DNA from: JAJCYL01 sp965206015
GTDB taxonomy: Bacteria; Bacteroidota; Bacteroidia; Cytophagales; Cyclobacteriaceae
Length of the DNA: 64,000 nucleotides
NCBI GenBank assembly: GCA_965206015.1
Contig: CBDBIW010000002.1
Location: 62,001 to 126,000 of the forward strand
Reading direction: 5' to 3'
The notes under the pieces are model-generated. The model did no database searches, was not told the DNA's origin, and saw only the letters and a list, made by a program, of their open reading frames with translations. The translations under genes and the position numbers were made by a program. Within the stretch, counting starts at the first letter, position 1, and every line of letters starts with the position of its first letter. Positions 46,290 through 55,219 of this stretch are shown one piece after another.

Positions 46290-46456
46290 CTGATATGGGA
46301 TTTTATACAAATTTAGTTTGAATCACGTAGAAATAATGTTAACGACACTCAAATAGATAATGATTCAGGCCGAGTTCTCTATTCTCTAATTTAATTACGC
46401 TACAATGGGCAAAATGAGTCTTTTGAAAATAGATCTATTCACGTGAACTTTACGCT

Positions 46457-47545
46457 ATGAAAATTGTGCTGATTATCAACTTGTCTTTTTCCTTTCTTGG
46501 CCTATTGGCAACACCTGGTTCGAGCCTTGATTCGCTTCGCGTCGAGACTAAGAATGGAAAGAAGTTTGTCATTCATCAGGTAGAACCAAAAGAGACTCTT
46601 TTTGCCATTTCCAGGCGATATCAAGTGCCTGTTGATGCCATCACAAATGAGAATCCGGGTGCCCTTGAAGGAATTAGTATTGGTCAGGAGTTGACCATTC
46701 CATTGCTACTCAGTAATAATTCCACAATCGACACGCCAGAACAAATAAATCATTTTGTAGACATCGGCGAGACACTATATGCAATATCAAAGAAATATGC
46801 GGTAACAATCGATGATCTAAAACTGTGGAATAATTTATCTTCAAATGAGCTAAATGTCGGGCAGCAATTGAAGGTCTATCTAACATCCATTGATGAAAAA
46901 ACACCGCTGTTAGTACTCAAAGAATCAACTGGCGCATCTACTTTAAATACCTCCAGTAAATATCACATTGTTGAAGAGCAACAAACACTCTTTGCAATAT
47001 CGCAGAAATACCAAGTCTCCATTGAAGAACTTCAAACCTGGAATGAACTTGATGGTGCAAACATCTCCATAGGCCAGCGATTGATAGTTGGGGAAAAAGC
47101 TGGAGAAACAATTCCAGTTGATCCGGTGGCAATTATTGAAACCGTGATTGAACCTCAAAAAAAGGTTAATACAGCCTCCATATCCATTCCAATTGAAGTA
47201 GCACCAGAAGTAATGCCGATTGATGCAGGTGACGTTCCTGAGTTCAATTCAATAACTGCTATGGAAGGAGATCTTGAAAAGGTATTTGAGGAGGGTATGG
47301 CCATGGTAATTGCCAATATCACTGATACCAAAAAATATCTTGCCCTTCATCGAACAGCGGACGTCGGAACTGTGATGAAGGTCAAAAACATGATGAATGA
47401 TCTGGCCATTTATGTCAGGGTTGTAGGCAAACTTCCAAATACCGGTGATAATACGAAAATACTGCTCAAGCTTTCAAGAACTGCCTATGAGCGACTTGGT
47501 GCAGTTGACCGACAGTTCCCTGTTGAGGTATCCTATATCCCCTAG
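46457..47545 (+). CDS. LysM protein with three repeats and RlpA-like end
   Basis: 362 residues. A signal peptide (about 1-19) precedes three LysM domains at roughly 38-82, 99-141 and 169-211, each with TLFAISxxYxVxxxxL and (I/V)GQxL. The C-terminus (about 270-362; KYLALHRTADVGTVMKVKN, IYVRVVGKLPNTG) resembles a double-psi beta-barrel. It probably binds peptidoglycan at the envelope. It precedes the TIGR02757 gene by 3 bp. Confidence 0.85.
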   Translation: MKIVLIINLSFSFLGLLATPGSSLDSLRVETKNGKKFVIHQVEPKETLFAISRRYQVPVDAITNENPGALEGISIGQELTIPLLLSNNSTIDTPEQINHFVDIGETLYAISKKYAVTIDDLKLWNNLSSNELNVGQQLKVYLTSIDEKTPLLVLKESTGASTLNTSSKYHIVEEQQTLFAISQKYQVSIEELQTWNELDGANISIGQRLIVGEKAGETIPVDPVAIIETVIEPQKKVNTASISIPIEVAPEVMPIDAGDVPEFNSITAMEGDLEKVFEEGMAMVIANITDTKKYLALHRTADVGTVMKVKNMMNDLAIYVRVVGKLPNTGDNTKILLKLSRTAYERLGAVDRQFPVEVSYIP

Positions 47546-47548
47546 CCA

Positions 47549-48319
47549 TTGAATCAGTCTGAGCTCAAGGATTTTCTTGATGAGAAAGTCCGACTGTATA
47601 ACAATCCCTCATTCATTGAGGACGACCCAATTTCAATCCCTCATTTATTTCAGAAAAAGCAGGACATAGAAATCGCTGGATTTTGGGCTGCTGTGCTGGC
47701 CTGGGGACAGCGTAAAACAACAATTAATAAGTGCAAAGAACTTTTCGAAATAATGGACTTTGCTCCGCATGATTTTGTCCTCAATCATTCCGATATGAAC
47801 CTGAAAAGGCTGGAAGGGTTTAAGCATCGGACCTTCAACACAACTGATGTACTCTATTTTGTTCACTTCTTCAATCAATATTATCAAGCGCACGATTCTC
47901 TTGAAGATGCTTTTAAGCCTAAGAGTGTAGATTCCGGTATTGAAAGCAGACTGGTCCATTTCCACCACCAATTCTTTGCCCTGGCAGATTATCCTGAACG
48001 GACCAAAAAACACATTGCGACACCTGAGAGAAAATCCGCTTGTAAACGGATCAATATGTTTCTCCGGTGGATGGTTAGGAAGGACGATAAGGGAGTGGAT
48101 TTTGGTCTTTGGAAGAATATTAAACCCAGTGAATTAATCTGTCCCTGTGACCTTCATGTGGACAGGGTAGCAAGAAGATTGGGACTGATTACCCGCAAAC
48201 AAACCGATTGGCAAACTGCTCTTGAATTGACAGAAAATTTAATAATGCTTGATCCTGAAGATCCGGTCAAATATGATTTTGCACTATTCGGGTTAGGGGT
48301 GCTTGAAGGCATGAGGTAG
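47549..48319 (+). CDS. TIGR02757 family protein
   Basis: 256 residues, starting with TTG at 47549, 3 bp after the LysM gene stop, so translational coupling is likely. GFWAAVLAWGQRKTTINKC, RMNMFLRWMVRKDDKGVDFG-like text and LICPCDLHVDRVARRLGL recall the helix-hairpin-helix DNA glycosylase fold. TIGR02757 is a conserved Bacteroidota family without proven activity. Confidence 0.85.
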   Translation: MNQSELKDFLDEKVRLYNNPSFIEDDPISIPHLFQKKQDIEIAGFWAAVLAWGQRKTTINKCKELFEIMDFAPHDFVLNHSDMNLKRLEGFKHRTFNTTDVLYFVHFFNQYYQAHDSLEDAFKPKSVDSGIESRLVHFHHQFFALADYPERTKKHIATPERKSACKRINMFLRWMVRKDDKGVDFGLWKNIKPSELICPCDLHVDRVARRLGLITRKQTDWQTALELTENLIMLDPEDPVKYDFALFGLGVLEGMR

Positions 48320-48811
48320 TGTTGCAATACTTTTTTTGCCACATACTTTAAACAACTCTTGGGTTCAACAAGAAAAAAGAAACAGATCTTTTCTTGTTCA
48401 TTGGAATAGTTATCGTATAATTTTTTCAACCTTTTGCGCTAATAAATTGAGATTTTACAAAAAAATAAAAACTTACGATTGACCTGGGTGGGTTGCATAT
48501 AGTTATGCCACTTCAGCAATAATAGTAGATGATGGAGACCAAGTGACACAAGTCATAAGTTTATTCTTATTGCCGGTATGTTTGAATGATAACAGAACAA
48601 ATCATTGGAAAGTTTCGAAGAATATTAGGCTAACCCAATAAATTCGAATCTCATAAATTGGCTATGGTTTGGCTATGGTTTCTATTGAAAATTAGTTTAC
48701 ACTACCTTGGTGTGCTTATAAATGAGGCCGCAACAAAGATTCAAATTATTGCTAATGAGTATCTTAACCCTTTACTTTTCATATTATTTGATGATCTCTA
48801 TACGTCTAAGG
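48320..48811. other. Gene-poor stretch before ISAzo13-type element
   Basis: About 490 bp with no gene I can support. A stem, AACAAGAAAA / TTTTCTTGTT (48367-48398), may terminate the upstream gene. GGCTATGGTTT occurs twice in tandem at about 48659-48680. A 63-codon open frame runs from 48658 into the IS; it may be the edge of a gene cut by insertion, but I do not recognise it. Confidence 0.4.
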
Positions 48812-50081
48812 AATTGTTACTAAATAATATGACCATTACTGAGGGCTAATAGAATAATTCCATTCCCCATGAAAAGCACTTGGGGAGATACTGATGTTTT
48901 CCATTTTTTCATCACTTATTTTGATACCTGTTTTGTAAGAACCCTTATCTATTTGGCAATCAACTTCAAGTCCTTTGTTTGTTTTTGTGGCCCCTATTAA
49001 TTTGATCATTACCTCATAACTGACCAAAGGCCTTCCTCTCCAGTTCTTGGAAATATAAGAAAACAAGCGGTGTTCTATTTTATTCCATTTGCTTGTGCCT
49101 GGTGGGAAATGAACAACCTCTATGGTCAACCCTGCTTCATTGGCCAATTTTTGCAGCTCATATTTCCATAGCCTGTTCCTGGAACCGTTACTGCCACCCC
49201 CATCTGCGGTAATAAGTAGTGAATCAGCATTGTTATGATAATAAATACCCATCTCATACCACCAATTCCTGATACTTTGGACGGCAAATTCGGCTGTATC
49301 CTTTGTGATGCCAACATTGACCCAACCTTTGTTCTCTTTCAGGTCATAAACCCCATAAGGTATGGCCACCCCTTCGGCATCTGTAAGAAAATCATAAGCG
49401 TTTACTTTTGAAGGTGATCCCTTTGGGTTCCATTCTGACCCATTGTTTTTGTAATTGCCAATCAACTCTCGCTTTTTTGCGTCTACCGAAACAACAGGCT
49501 GGTTTCTCTTTAAGTATTGATTGACCTTGTCATTTATGTGTTCAAATTGAGCATCCCTGTCTTTATGCCCCTTACCTTCATAAGTCTTTCGGTTAGCTTG
49601 TAAACTAAAGCCATGGGTTTTCAATGCCTCTCCAATCACCCTGTGGCTTATGTGTACACCCGAGCCCTTAAGGGCGGACTCAATATTCCTCAGGCTTTTA
49701 CTGACCCATTGTAAGGCTGATTGGGGCTCCCCACGTGTATGGGGCTCTATGAATTGCTTTATCTTTTCCCATACCAGACCAGTTACTTTTTTCTTTCTCC
49801 CTGCCCCGACTTTCCTCAAAGGTCGGTTTACCAATAGGTGGTCTTTTGCCCCCAATTCGCTTATACCTTTGTTGATTGTATTATGCGAAACCCCAGTCAA
49901 TTTTTCTATCTTCCTTTTACCCCCACGGCCTAAAAACTCAGCTTCTGAGGCAAGGTAAATACGTTTCTGACCCTCATTTAAACAAGGCAGTACCAGATTG
50001 ATCTTCTTCAGTAATTTTTCGTCTTCCATTCTGTGAAGTTCGATGAAAAATATACAATAGTCAATCTGTTTCGTAACAATT
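48812..50081 (-). mobile_element. ISAzo13-family insertion sequence
   Basis: Imperfect terminal inverted repeats of 26 bp begin AATTGTTAC at 48812 and end GTAACAATT at 50081, with 20 of 26 positions matching. They enclose one transposase gene, giving an element of about 1270 bp. No target duplication is evident, so the ends are approximate. Confidence 0.7.
48836..50029 (-). CDS. ISAzo13-family transposase
   Basis: 397 residues from MEDEKLLKKINLV at 50029; an upstream in-frame ATG at 50116 lies outside the terminal repeat and is unlikely. An N-terminal helix-turn-helix (KIEKLTGVSHNTINKGISEL) precedes a DDE core with VSVDAKKRELIGNYKN, LLITADGGGSNGSRNRLW and GTSKWNKIEHRLFSYI. It appears intact, the only transposase here that does. 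Confidence 0.88.
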   Translation of the reverse strand: MEDEKLLKKINLVLPCLNEGQKRIYLASEAEFLGRGGKRKIEKLTGVSHNTINKGISELGAKDHLLVNRPLRKVGAGRKKKVTGLVWEKIKQFIEPHTRGEPQSALQWVSKSLRNIESALKGSGVHISHRVIGEALKTHGFSLQANRKTYEGKGHKDRDAQFEHINDKVNQYLKRNQPVVSVDAKKRELIGNYKNNGSEWNPKGSPSKVNAYDFLTDAEGVAIPYGVYDLKENKGWVNVGITKDTAEFAVQSIRNWWYEMGIYYHNNADSLLITADGGGSNGSRNRLWKYELQKLANEAGLTIEVVHFPPGTSKWNKIEHRLFSYISKNWRGRPLVSYEVMIKLIGATKTNKGLEVDCQIDKGSYKTGIKISDEKMENISISPSAFHGEWNYSISPQ

Positions 50082-50138
50082 ACTAAATGAGTAGACGTTA
50101 TCTCTGAAATTCCCAATGCTTCTAATGGTCCCTTTACT

Positions 50139-51330
50139 TAGGGCTTCCTCAGATAGCTCAAAAAGTAGCTATAGAGGATATAAAGAATGATTTTCAGGGT
50201 AAAAAGACTTGATTAAATGCGAGGTTATTTGTATATGATCAACTATACTTCCCAGTTCCAATCTAAAATCGAAGGGTTTTCCTCGATCAACCACATCAAA
50301 CTCAACCCTGACAATAGGTGGATAGCCCTTAGTGGCCTTTTGCCTTGGGACGAGCTGGTAAATATCTATAAAAGAAACTGGCCTGAAAAGCCCGAAGGGC
50401 AAATTTAAAGATAGATGCCACGGTGGCTGACCAATACATCACCTGCCCCAATGACCCTGGGCTGGTCAATGAGGCACGTAGGAAGACCGAAAAGATGGTG
50501 GACAGACTGTTCGGATTGTTAAGGGACAAGGTTGATGTCAAGCCCGGGACTTACCGCAAGGTGGCCCGTCAAAGGTATTTGCAAGAGGCCAAAAAGAAGA
50601 AAAAGTCAACGGTATCGATCCGAAAGGCCATTCGTGTATTGCTCAACTGTGTGAAAAGGAACCCGGGCCATATTGATCAAATGCCGGATCATTTGCAAGG
50701 GCCTTTCCCGTTTTCCCACAAAGTACAACTTGAACTGATGGTCATCCACACCCTTTATGAACAGCAGCAGGGCATGTACGACCAACGGTCACATCAATGC
50801 AGTGACCGGATCGTAAGCATCTCCCAGCCCCATGTGTGTCCAATAGTAGGTGGCAGGCAGGGCAAAGACGTGGAATTTGGTGCCAGGCTTGGCCTCTCCC
50901 TTATGGATGGGTTCATGACCAGGGACAACCTGAGCCGGGATGCTTATAATGAAAGTGGGGATTTGCCCAGGCAGGCTGAAGCCTATAAGGCTTTGTCTGG
51001 TCATTACCCCGAACTTATACAAGCCGATAAGATTTATGCTACCCATGCAAACCGTACCCTGGTGCAGGCAAAGGTGCATCAGGCTTACGGCCACACCAAA
51101 AGGCAAGCCAGTTAAAAAAACCGGCTTACCAGAAAGCCAAATCAAAAAAAGAGTATGCCGAAAGGAATGCAATCGAAGGAAGGATCGGCAATGCCAAACA
51201 GGTCTGCTCCCTCAATGAAATCAAGGCAAAGCTTAAAACAACTTCACAAACCTGGATAGCAGCTACCCTGTTTGTGCTCAACATTTCCAGAATGGCCGCT
51301 TTGACAGGCAACACTTTTTGAGTAAGCCTT
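50139..51330 (+). mobile_element. IS5/IS1182-like element, copy 1, internally deleted
   Basis: Ends TTAGGGCTTCCTCA (50138-50151) and TGAGTAAGCC (to about 51328) match those of copy 2. The transposase frame opens at 50217, is cut at 50408, resumes at 50423 and stops at 51115, with the C-terminal part in another frame to about 51321. Compared with copy 2 about 0.29 kb is missing between ATAAA repeats near 50369, and a T is inserted near 50405. DATVADQYITCPNDP-type core is visible. It is not autonomous. Confidence 0.8.
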
Positions 51331-51487
51331 AAGTAGCATAAAACATAGTTTAAATTGTGAGCTGGTTAGAGGGGCATTATGGATTGTCATTCCTATTTTG
51401 ACGGCTATATTTGTGTTTAAGAATATTTTTTTTCAATACTAAAGGAAAGTGGTTCAAAATGCAAAAATATTTTGCCCATAACGTTCA

Positions 51488-51581
51488 ACTAAAATGAGTA
51501 TGCGCCCCAGTTGCTAGAAGCACTGAAATTTCCTGTTTGCATTGCCTTTTAAAATGGCTCTATTCTCATATTCATTTTAGT
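51488..51581. repeat. attC-like imperfect hairpin downstream of endonuclease gene
   Basis: ACTAAAATGAGTATG (51488-51502) pairs with CATATTCATTTTAGT (51567-51581), 14 of 15 positions. The outer bases AACGTTCAAC and GTTTGTTGGGG extend the pairing imperfectly. The arrangement recalls cassette recombination sites or the similar hairpins common between accessory genes in Bacteroidota. No integrase is in the window. Confidence 0.5.
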
Positions 51582-51596
51582 GTTTGTTGGGGGTAG

Positions 51597-52325
51597 TTAT
51601 TTTAAGTTTTTCTTCAATGTTGCCTTCACAAAATCAGGAAGTTCGGTTCCTTCTTGTTCTGACATTTCCTTCAATTTATCAAAATCTTTTACTTCATCAT
51701 CTTGCCACGTCAGATCAAGACGTCTAATATCTTTCATAGCAACATGGGTGTAATTTTCAGGATAAGCCCAATAGCAAGCTTTACAGACATCTAGACTTCG
51801 TTTTTTCAACCAGTTCTCACAATGTTCACAGCTCCATGATTTAGCTCGATTGCTCGTGCTGCTCAAAAGCATAAAATCCTCAACATCTAATTCGACTTCC
51901 GAATTGTCTCCTGATATTTGGTAAGGTGTTCGATGATCAATTTGTAAGGCTTTTGGTTCAAGTTCCGCCTCACTAATGAGGCATTGTGAACCGTAGCGTT
52001 CGACTAGTTTGGTCTTAAAGTCTTTAGGCCAGTTAATTCTTCCTTTTAAGCGATCTGCTCTGACACTGTCAAAGTCTCCAAATTTATAGGCGGCTATGTT
52101 CCTATCACCATCTTTGGATTTTAGTCTGAATGTTTCAAGAGGAATTCCTGCCTCTCGTACGTCACGAACAGCTCTTGGAGGATGATTATATCCATAATCC
52201 TTTTCAAGTTCTTCAGTTGTTATGTGTCCATGCTTGAGGATGTGATCAATAACAATTCGAGCTCGCTTATTGGTGATTTGATTTATTATTTCGAGAAATT
52301 CCTTTGGAATTTTTTTCTGGCTCAT
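51597..52325 (-). CDS. HNH restriction endonuclease (type II, candidate)
   Basis: 242 residues. An N-terminal winged-helix-like part (about 18-70, HGHITTEELEKDYGYNHPPRAVRDVREAG) precedes an HNH nuclease: LQIDHRTPYQI (His131), then SSTSNRAKSW with Asn159, with a zinc knuckle from C166/C169 and C181/C184. It starts 4 bp inside the methyltransferase end, so the pair is translationally coupled, as in restriction-modification systems. The recognition site cannot be predicted. Confidence 0.75.
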   Translation of the reverse strand: MSQKKIPKEFLEIINQITNKRARIVIDHILKHGHITTEELEKDYGYNHPPRAVRDVREAGIPLETFRLKSKDGDRNIAAYKFGDFDSVRADRLKGRINWPKDFKTKLVERYGSQCLISEAELEPKALQIDHRTPYQISGDNSEVELDVEDFMLLSSTSNRAKSWSCEHCENWLKKRSLDVCKACYWAYPENYTHVAMKDIRRLDLTWQDDEVKDFDKLKEMSEQEGTELPDFVKATLKKNLK

Positions 52326-53227
52326 ATCAATTCAAGCTGTTTAGGTTTAAGCGATACATTTTCTGGAAGCACATCAAGTCCAATTCGTTCCACCAATGAA
52401 TCAGATAAATAAAGTGCTTCATAGGTTATATCACTTTGACCTAGCAAAGTCGATTGAGTTGATCGACCAACTTCAATCATGATTTTTTTGAGATTCAGGT
52501 GATCCGGTAAATCTTCTCCATATGTCTTATCACCTGTTTTTCCATCGTAGCTTATTATGTATGAGATGTTCCTTTCGTTCAAAATTTCTAGGTTCGAAAC
52601 AAACTGATCGAATAAAATTCCACTAAAGTATCTTGGATCTCTGTTTTTACAGGTTCCTTGATAAGGAGGATCCATATAAACCAAATCCTCTTCATTAGCC
52701 ATTTCAAATATTTTTGAATAATCCGTAGAATAAAATTCGGTTTTACCATTTAAATATTTTGAGAGAGCAAAAATTTCCTGTTTCATATTGACAGGATTCT
52801 TACCCTTTCTTCTATTATCGGCAGATTGATTAAAATCACCGTTTGCGTTGTACCGAACCGCACCTTTTATACACCGTGCAAGAACGTAAAGAAAATCGTC
52901 ACTCCTTTTTTCCTTGTTGAATCGTTCTCTTGTCGCTAAGAAAAATTCTTTCTCACTACTTAATTGTTCGTTCCAAAGTTTTTCGTAGTCTTCCGAGATC
53001 TGAGCAGGTTCATTAATGATAGTTTCAAGTAGATTAACAAGGGATTCATTAATATCATTGATAATAAATTCTTTTGCTTTATTCCGCATCGCTGCTGCTA
53101 TGCTTACTGCTGCCGAGCCAGAAAAAGGTTCAATTAGTCGCCCAAGTCCTTCAGGGAAATAGTTCAAAATAAATGGTGCTAAAGCTCTTTTACTTCCTTG
53201 ATATGGAATTGGTTGTGGTGTTCTCAT
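52322..53227 (-). CDS. D12-class N6-adenine DNA methyltransferase
   Basis: 301 residues. Motif X/GSKR region PIPYQGSKRALAPFI, motif I LIEPFSGSAAVSIAA (32-46) for S-adenosylmethionine, a target-recognition segment at about 85-165, and motif IV DPPYQGT (186-192). This alpha-class order is shared with Dam and DpnM. It would methylate adenine in the site cut by the endonuclease. The start at 53227 lies 33 bp from an attC-like hairpin. Confidence 0.9.
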   Translation of the reverse strand: MRTPQPIPYQGSKRALAPFILNYFPEGLGRLIEPFSGSAAVSIAAAMRNKAKEFIINDINESLVNLLETIINEPAQISEDYEKLWNEQLSSEKEFFLATRERFNKEKRSDDFLYVLARCIKGAVRYNANGDFNQSADNRRKGKNPVNMKQEIFALSKYLNGKTEFYSTDYSKIFEMANEEDLVYMDPPYQGTCKNRDPRYFSGILFDQFVSNLEILNERNISYIISYDGKTGDKTYGEDLPDHLNLKKIMIEVGRSTQSTLLGQSDITYEALYLSDSLVERIGLDVLPENVSLKPKQLELI

Positions 53228-53267
53228 ACTTCAAAGTTAAATTTTTCCATTGGCACAGTCAATTCCC

Positions 53268-53381
53268 CACAACGTCTATGTATGGTGAGTGCGCTTGCAC
53301 TTTCCAATATCACTAAAGTATCGAATTGCACAGACAGTTGAAAGTAGTTCGAAAGCGCATTCACTATACATTTTGTTAGGT
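53268..53381. repeat. attC-like imperfect hairpin upstream of methyltransferase
   Basis: ATGTATGGTGAGTGCGC (53278-53294) pairs with GCGCATTCACTATACAT (53355-53371) at 15 of 17 positions. CACAAC flanks the left arm and GTTAGGT, matching the integron core pattern GTTRRRY, lies at 53375-53381. The open frame of 80 codons crossing it is not a gene. Confidence 0.5.
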
Positions 53382-53506
53382 TTTCGTGTTTTTCAGTTCT
53401 GGTGCGTTGACAACAGGTATACTCTTTGGCAGATTTTGGTAGTGGGTTGGCTGTGTGATCTGACAATGTGTATGTCTGTTTTGGGCGGGCTATTTCTGCG
53501 TTGATG

Positions 53507-53730
53507 TTACATGCTTAACAAACAAATATTAGCTCTGTGTTCAGTTGGAAAGCTTGATAGATAGGCTTTTGGAATCACAAGTTGAACATCATACTTTTCC
53601 ATCTCTTTAAGTTGATTTTTCGAAATTCCTTGTTGGAGAGTAAAAAGGTGCTTTATTTTAATTTTGTCAGCTTCATTTAGGATTTGTCTCCATCGATCCT
53701 TGCAAGTTGTCTTAGATACAAGTAGAAGTA
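53507..53730 (-). pseudogene. C-terminal fragment of an EcoRII-C-type restriction endonuclease
   Basis: The frame reads LLLLVSKTTCKDRWRQILNE, then KHLFTLQQGISKNQLKEMEKYDVQLVIPKAY, a typical end of EcoRII C-terminal domain nucleases (KTTCKDRWRQVL...TLQ.GIS). Its 5' part is removed by the IS982 element whose terminal repeat supplies the first four codons. The last residues also look shifted. No matching cytosine methyltransferase is seen. Confidence 0.6.
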
Positions 53731-54703
53731 ACCCGTTGTGCATTTAGAAAAAAGATTGCTCATGTGATATAAAAATCGTATATTTAATTGAACATCAACC
53801 AGTTAAATATCATGAACAATCTTATTGAAAATTACGAAATTATCTTGAATAACTTAAAATTAACTTGTGGGGATATCAATAGTTTTACACAAATCAGAAC
53901 CCCTAAGTTAAATAATTTAGAACTAGTAAGCCTTAACCTTACCGCTGAATACATCTCTATAAACACTGAAGTACAATTATTTAGATGTTTAAAAGGCTCT
54001 TATTTAGAAACTAAAATAGAGCGAAGTGTTTATAATAAAAGGCGTAGAAAACGATTTGATTATACAGAATCCATAAGAAAACGATTAAGTGAAAGGTTTG
54101 CTGAATTTACCGATGTTTTTGTGGTAGACTCTATGCCAAGGTCTATTTGTAAATATGCAAGAGCTGCACGTTCAAATATATGCTCTACTTACCATATACA
54201 GTCTACATTTTGGCATTGCACCTCACAAAAAAACAAGTATTTTGGATATAAACTTCATGCGATTTGTGACAAAAACGGTGTCTTTCATTCCTTTGATTTA
54301 GCACCAGCACATATTCACGATATTAATTACCTTAAAGATGTAAAACACAACTTAAATAATTGCACATTAATAGGGGACAGAGGCTAGATAAGTGCTGATT
54401 ATCAGTTAGATTTGTTTACATATTCAAATATTGAGTTATCGATTCCAATGCGAAAAAACCAACATAATTATGTGCCTTTTTCAAAAGTAAAAGGAAAAAT
54501 AAGAAAGCGTATTGAAACTAACTTCTCTCAATTGCATGGGCAGTTTTTGTGGGCAACTAATCATGCTAAATCTTTCTTAGGACTAGCCACCAGATTGCTC
54601 TCTAAAATAACTGCTTTTACTATGATTCAATACTTAAATTTCTTCGTCTTTAATAAACCTATAAACAATATTAAAACGAACTTAGCCTAAATGCACAACG
54701 GGT
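53731..54703 (+). mobile_element. IS982-family insertion sequence
   Basis: Perfect 17-bp terminal inverted repeats: ACCCGTTGTGCATTTAG at 53731-53747 and its complement at 54687-54703. Length 973 bp, usual for IS982. The transposase inside carries a stop codon. The flanks differ, so no target duplication survives; one side was probably deleted. Confidence 0.85.
53812..54690 (+). pseudogene. IS982 transposase with internal amber codon
   Basis: From MNNLIENYEIIL the frame shows VFVVDSMPRSICK (first Asp), YFGYKLHAICDKNG, GDRG and later IPMRKNQHN and ETNFSQLHGQF. A TAG at 54385-54387 interrupts it where homologues usually have Tyr in GDRGYIS. Without the stop it would be about 292 residues and otherwise intact. 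Confidence 0.85.
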
Positions 54704-54715
54704 AATACATAACGT

Positions 54716-54965
54716 GTAATATTTCAGAATGCCTTGCAACGATCTTACTCTGTGCCTCAGTCTGCTTATCAGAAAGCCAAATCCAGAAAAGAGTACGCTG
54801 AAAGAAATGCCGTTAAGGGCAGGATTGGGAATGCCAAACAGGCCTACTCTCTCAATCAAATAAAAGCCAGGCTCAAATCAACTTCGCAAACCTGGATTGC
54901 TGCAACCCTCTTTGTCCTCAAGCTTTCAAGAGCAGCAGCTTTAATGGGCTGGACTTTTTGGGAAA
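54716..54965 (+). pseudogene. C-terminal fragment of an IS5/IS1182-like transposase
   Basis: AYQKAKSRKEYAERNAVKG and RIGNAKQAYSLNQIKARLKS correspond to the C-terminal end of the two nearby copies (AERNAIEGRIGNAKQVCSL) with clear divergence. It is a different, older element cut at its 5' side next to the IS982 end. Confidence 0.7.
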
Positions 54966-55024
54966 ACCCTATTTACACAACCGTTTTTCGCAGGTCGACC
55001 CTGTCAATAACAGGCAACAGTAAC

Positions 55025-55063
55025 AAACTAAAAAGAGTTACATCATGTAACTCTTTTTAGTTT
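55025..55063. terminator. Terminator of tRNA-His
   Basis: Perfect 19-nt arms (55025-55043 and 55045-55063, core AAAAAGAGTTACAT / ATGTAACTCTTTTT) lie immediately after the 3' end of the minus-strand tRNA. A/T runs flank both sides, so it may work in both directions. Confidence 0.8.
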
Positions 55064-55066
55064 AAG

Positions 55067-55141
55067 GGTGGAAGACCGGACTTGAACCGGCGACCTCCTG
55101 AACCACAATCAGGCGTTCTAACCAACTGAACTACAACCACC
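55067..55141 (-). tRNA. tRNA-His (GTG)
   Basis: A cloverleaf is readable on the minus strand: acceptor GGTGGTTG with the extra G-1 typical of tRNA-His, D arm TAGTTCAGTTGGTTAGAA, anticodon loop TTGTGGT with GTG at 55106-55104, and T loop GGTTCAAGTCC. Two acceptor positions (5-68 and 6-67) are T-T. CCA is not encoded. It lies between IS fragments. Confidence 0.9.
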
Positions 55142-55219
55142 ATTTAAAAGGGATGGCAAAGTTAAGTAGCTCACGAGAATTTTCTATGTGTGTGATGCCT
55201 TTAAATAAATTGACCTAAA

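Noticed and set aside
48154..48429. 91-codon minus-strand open frame at the TIGR02757 gene end
   Set aside because: It is antisense to a well-supported gene and has no recognised motif.
53224..53466. 80-codon minus-strand open frame before the methyltransferase
   Set aside because: It is laid across the attC-like hairpin and has no protein-like character.
55067..55141. tRNA-His as an island integration site
   Set aside because: I searched by eye for a second copy of the tRNA 3' end and for an integrase in the accessory region and found neither.
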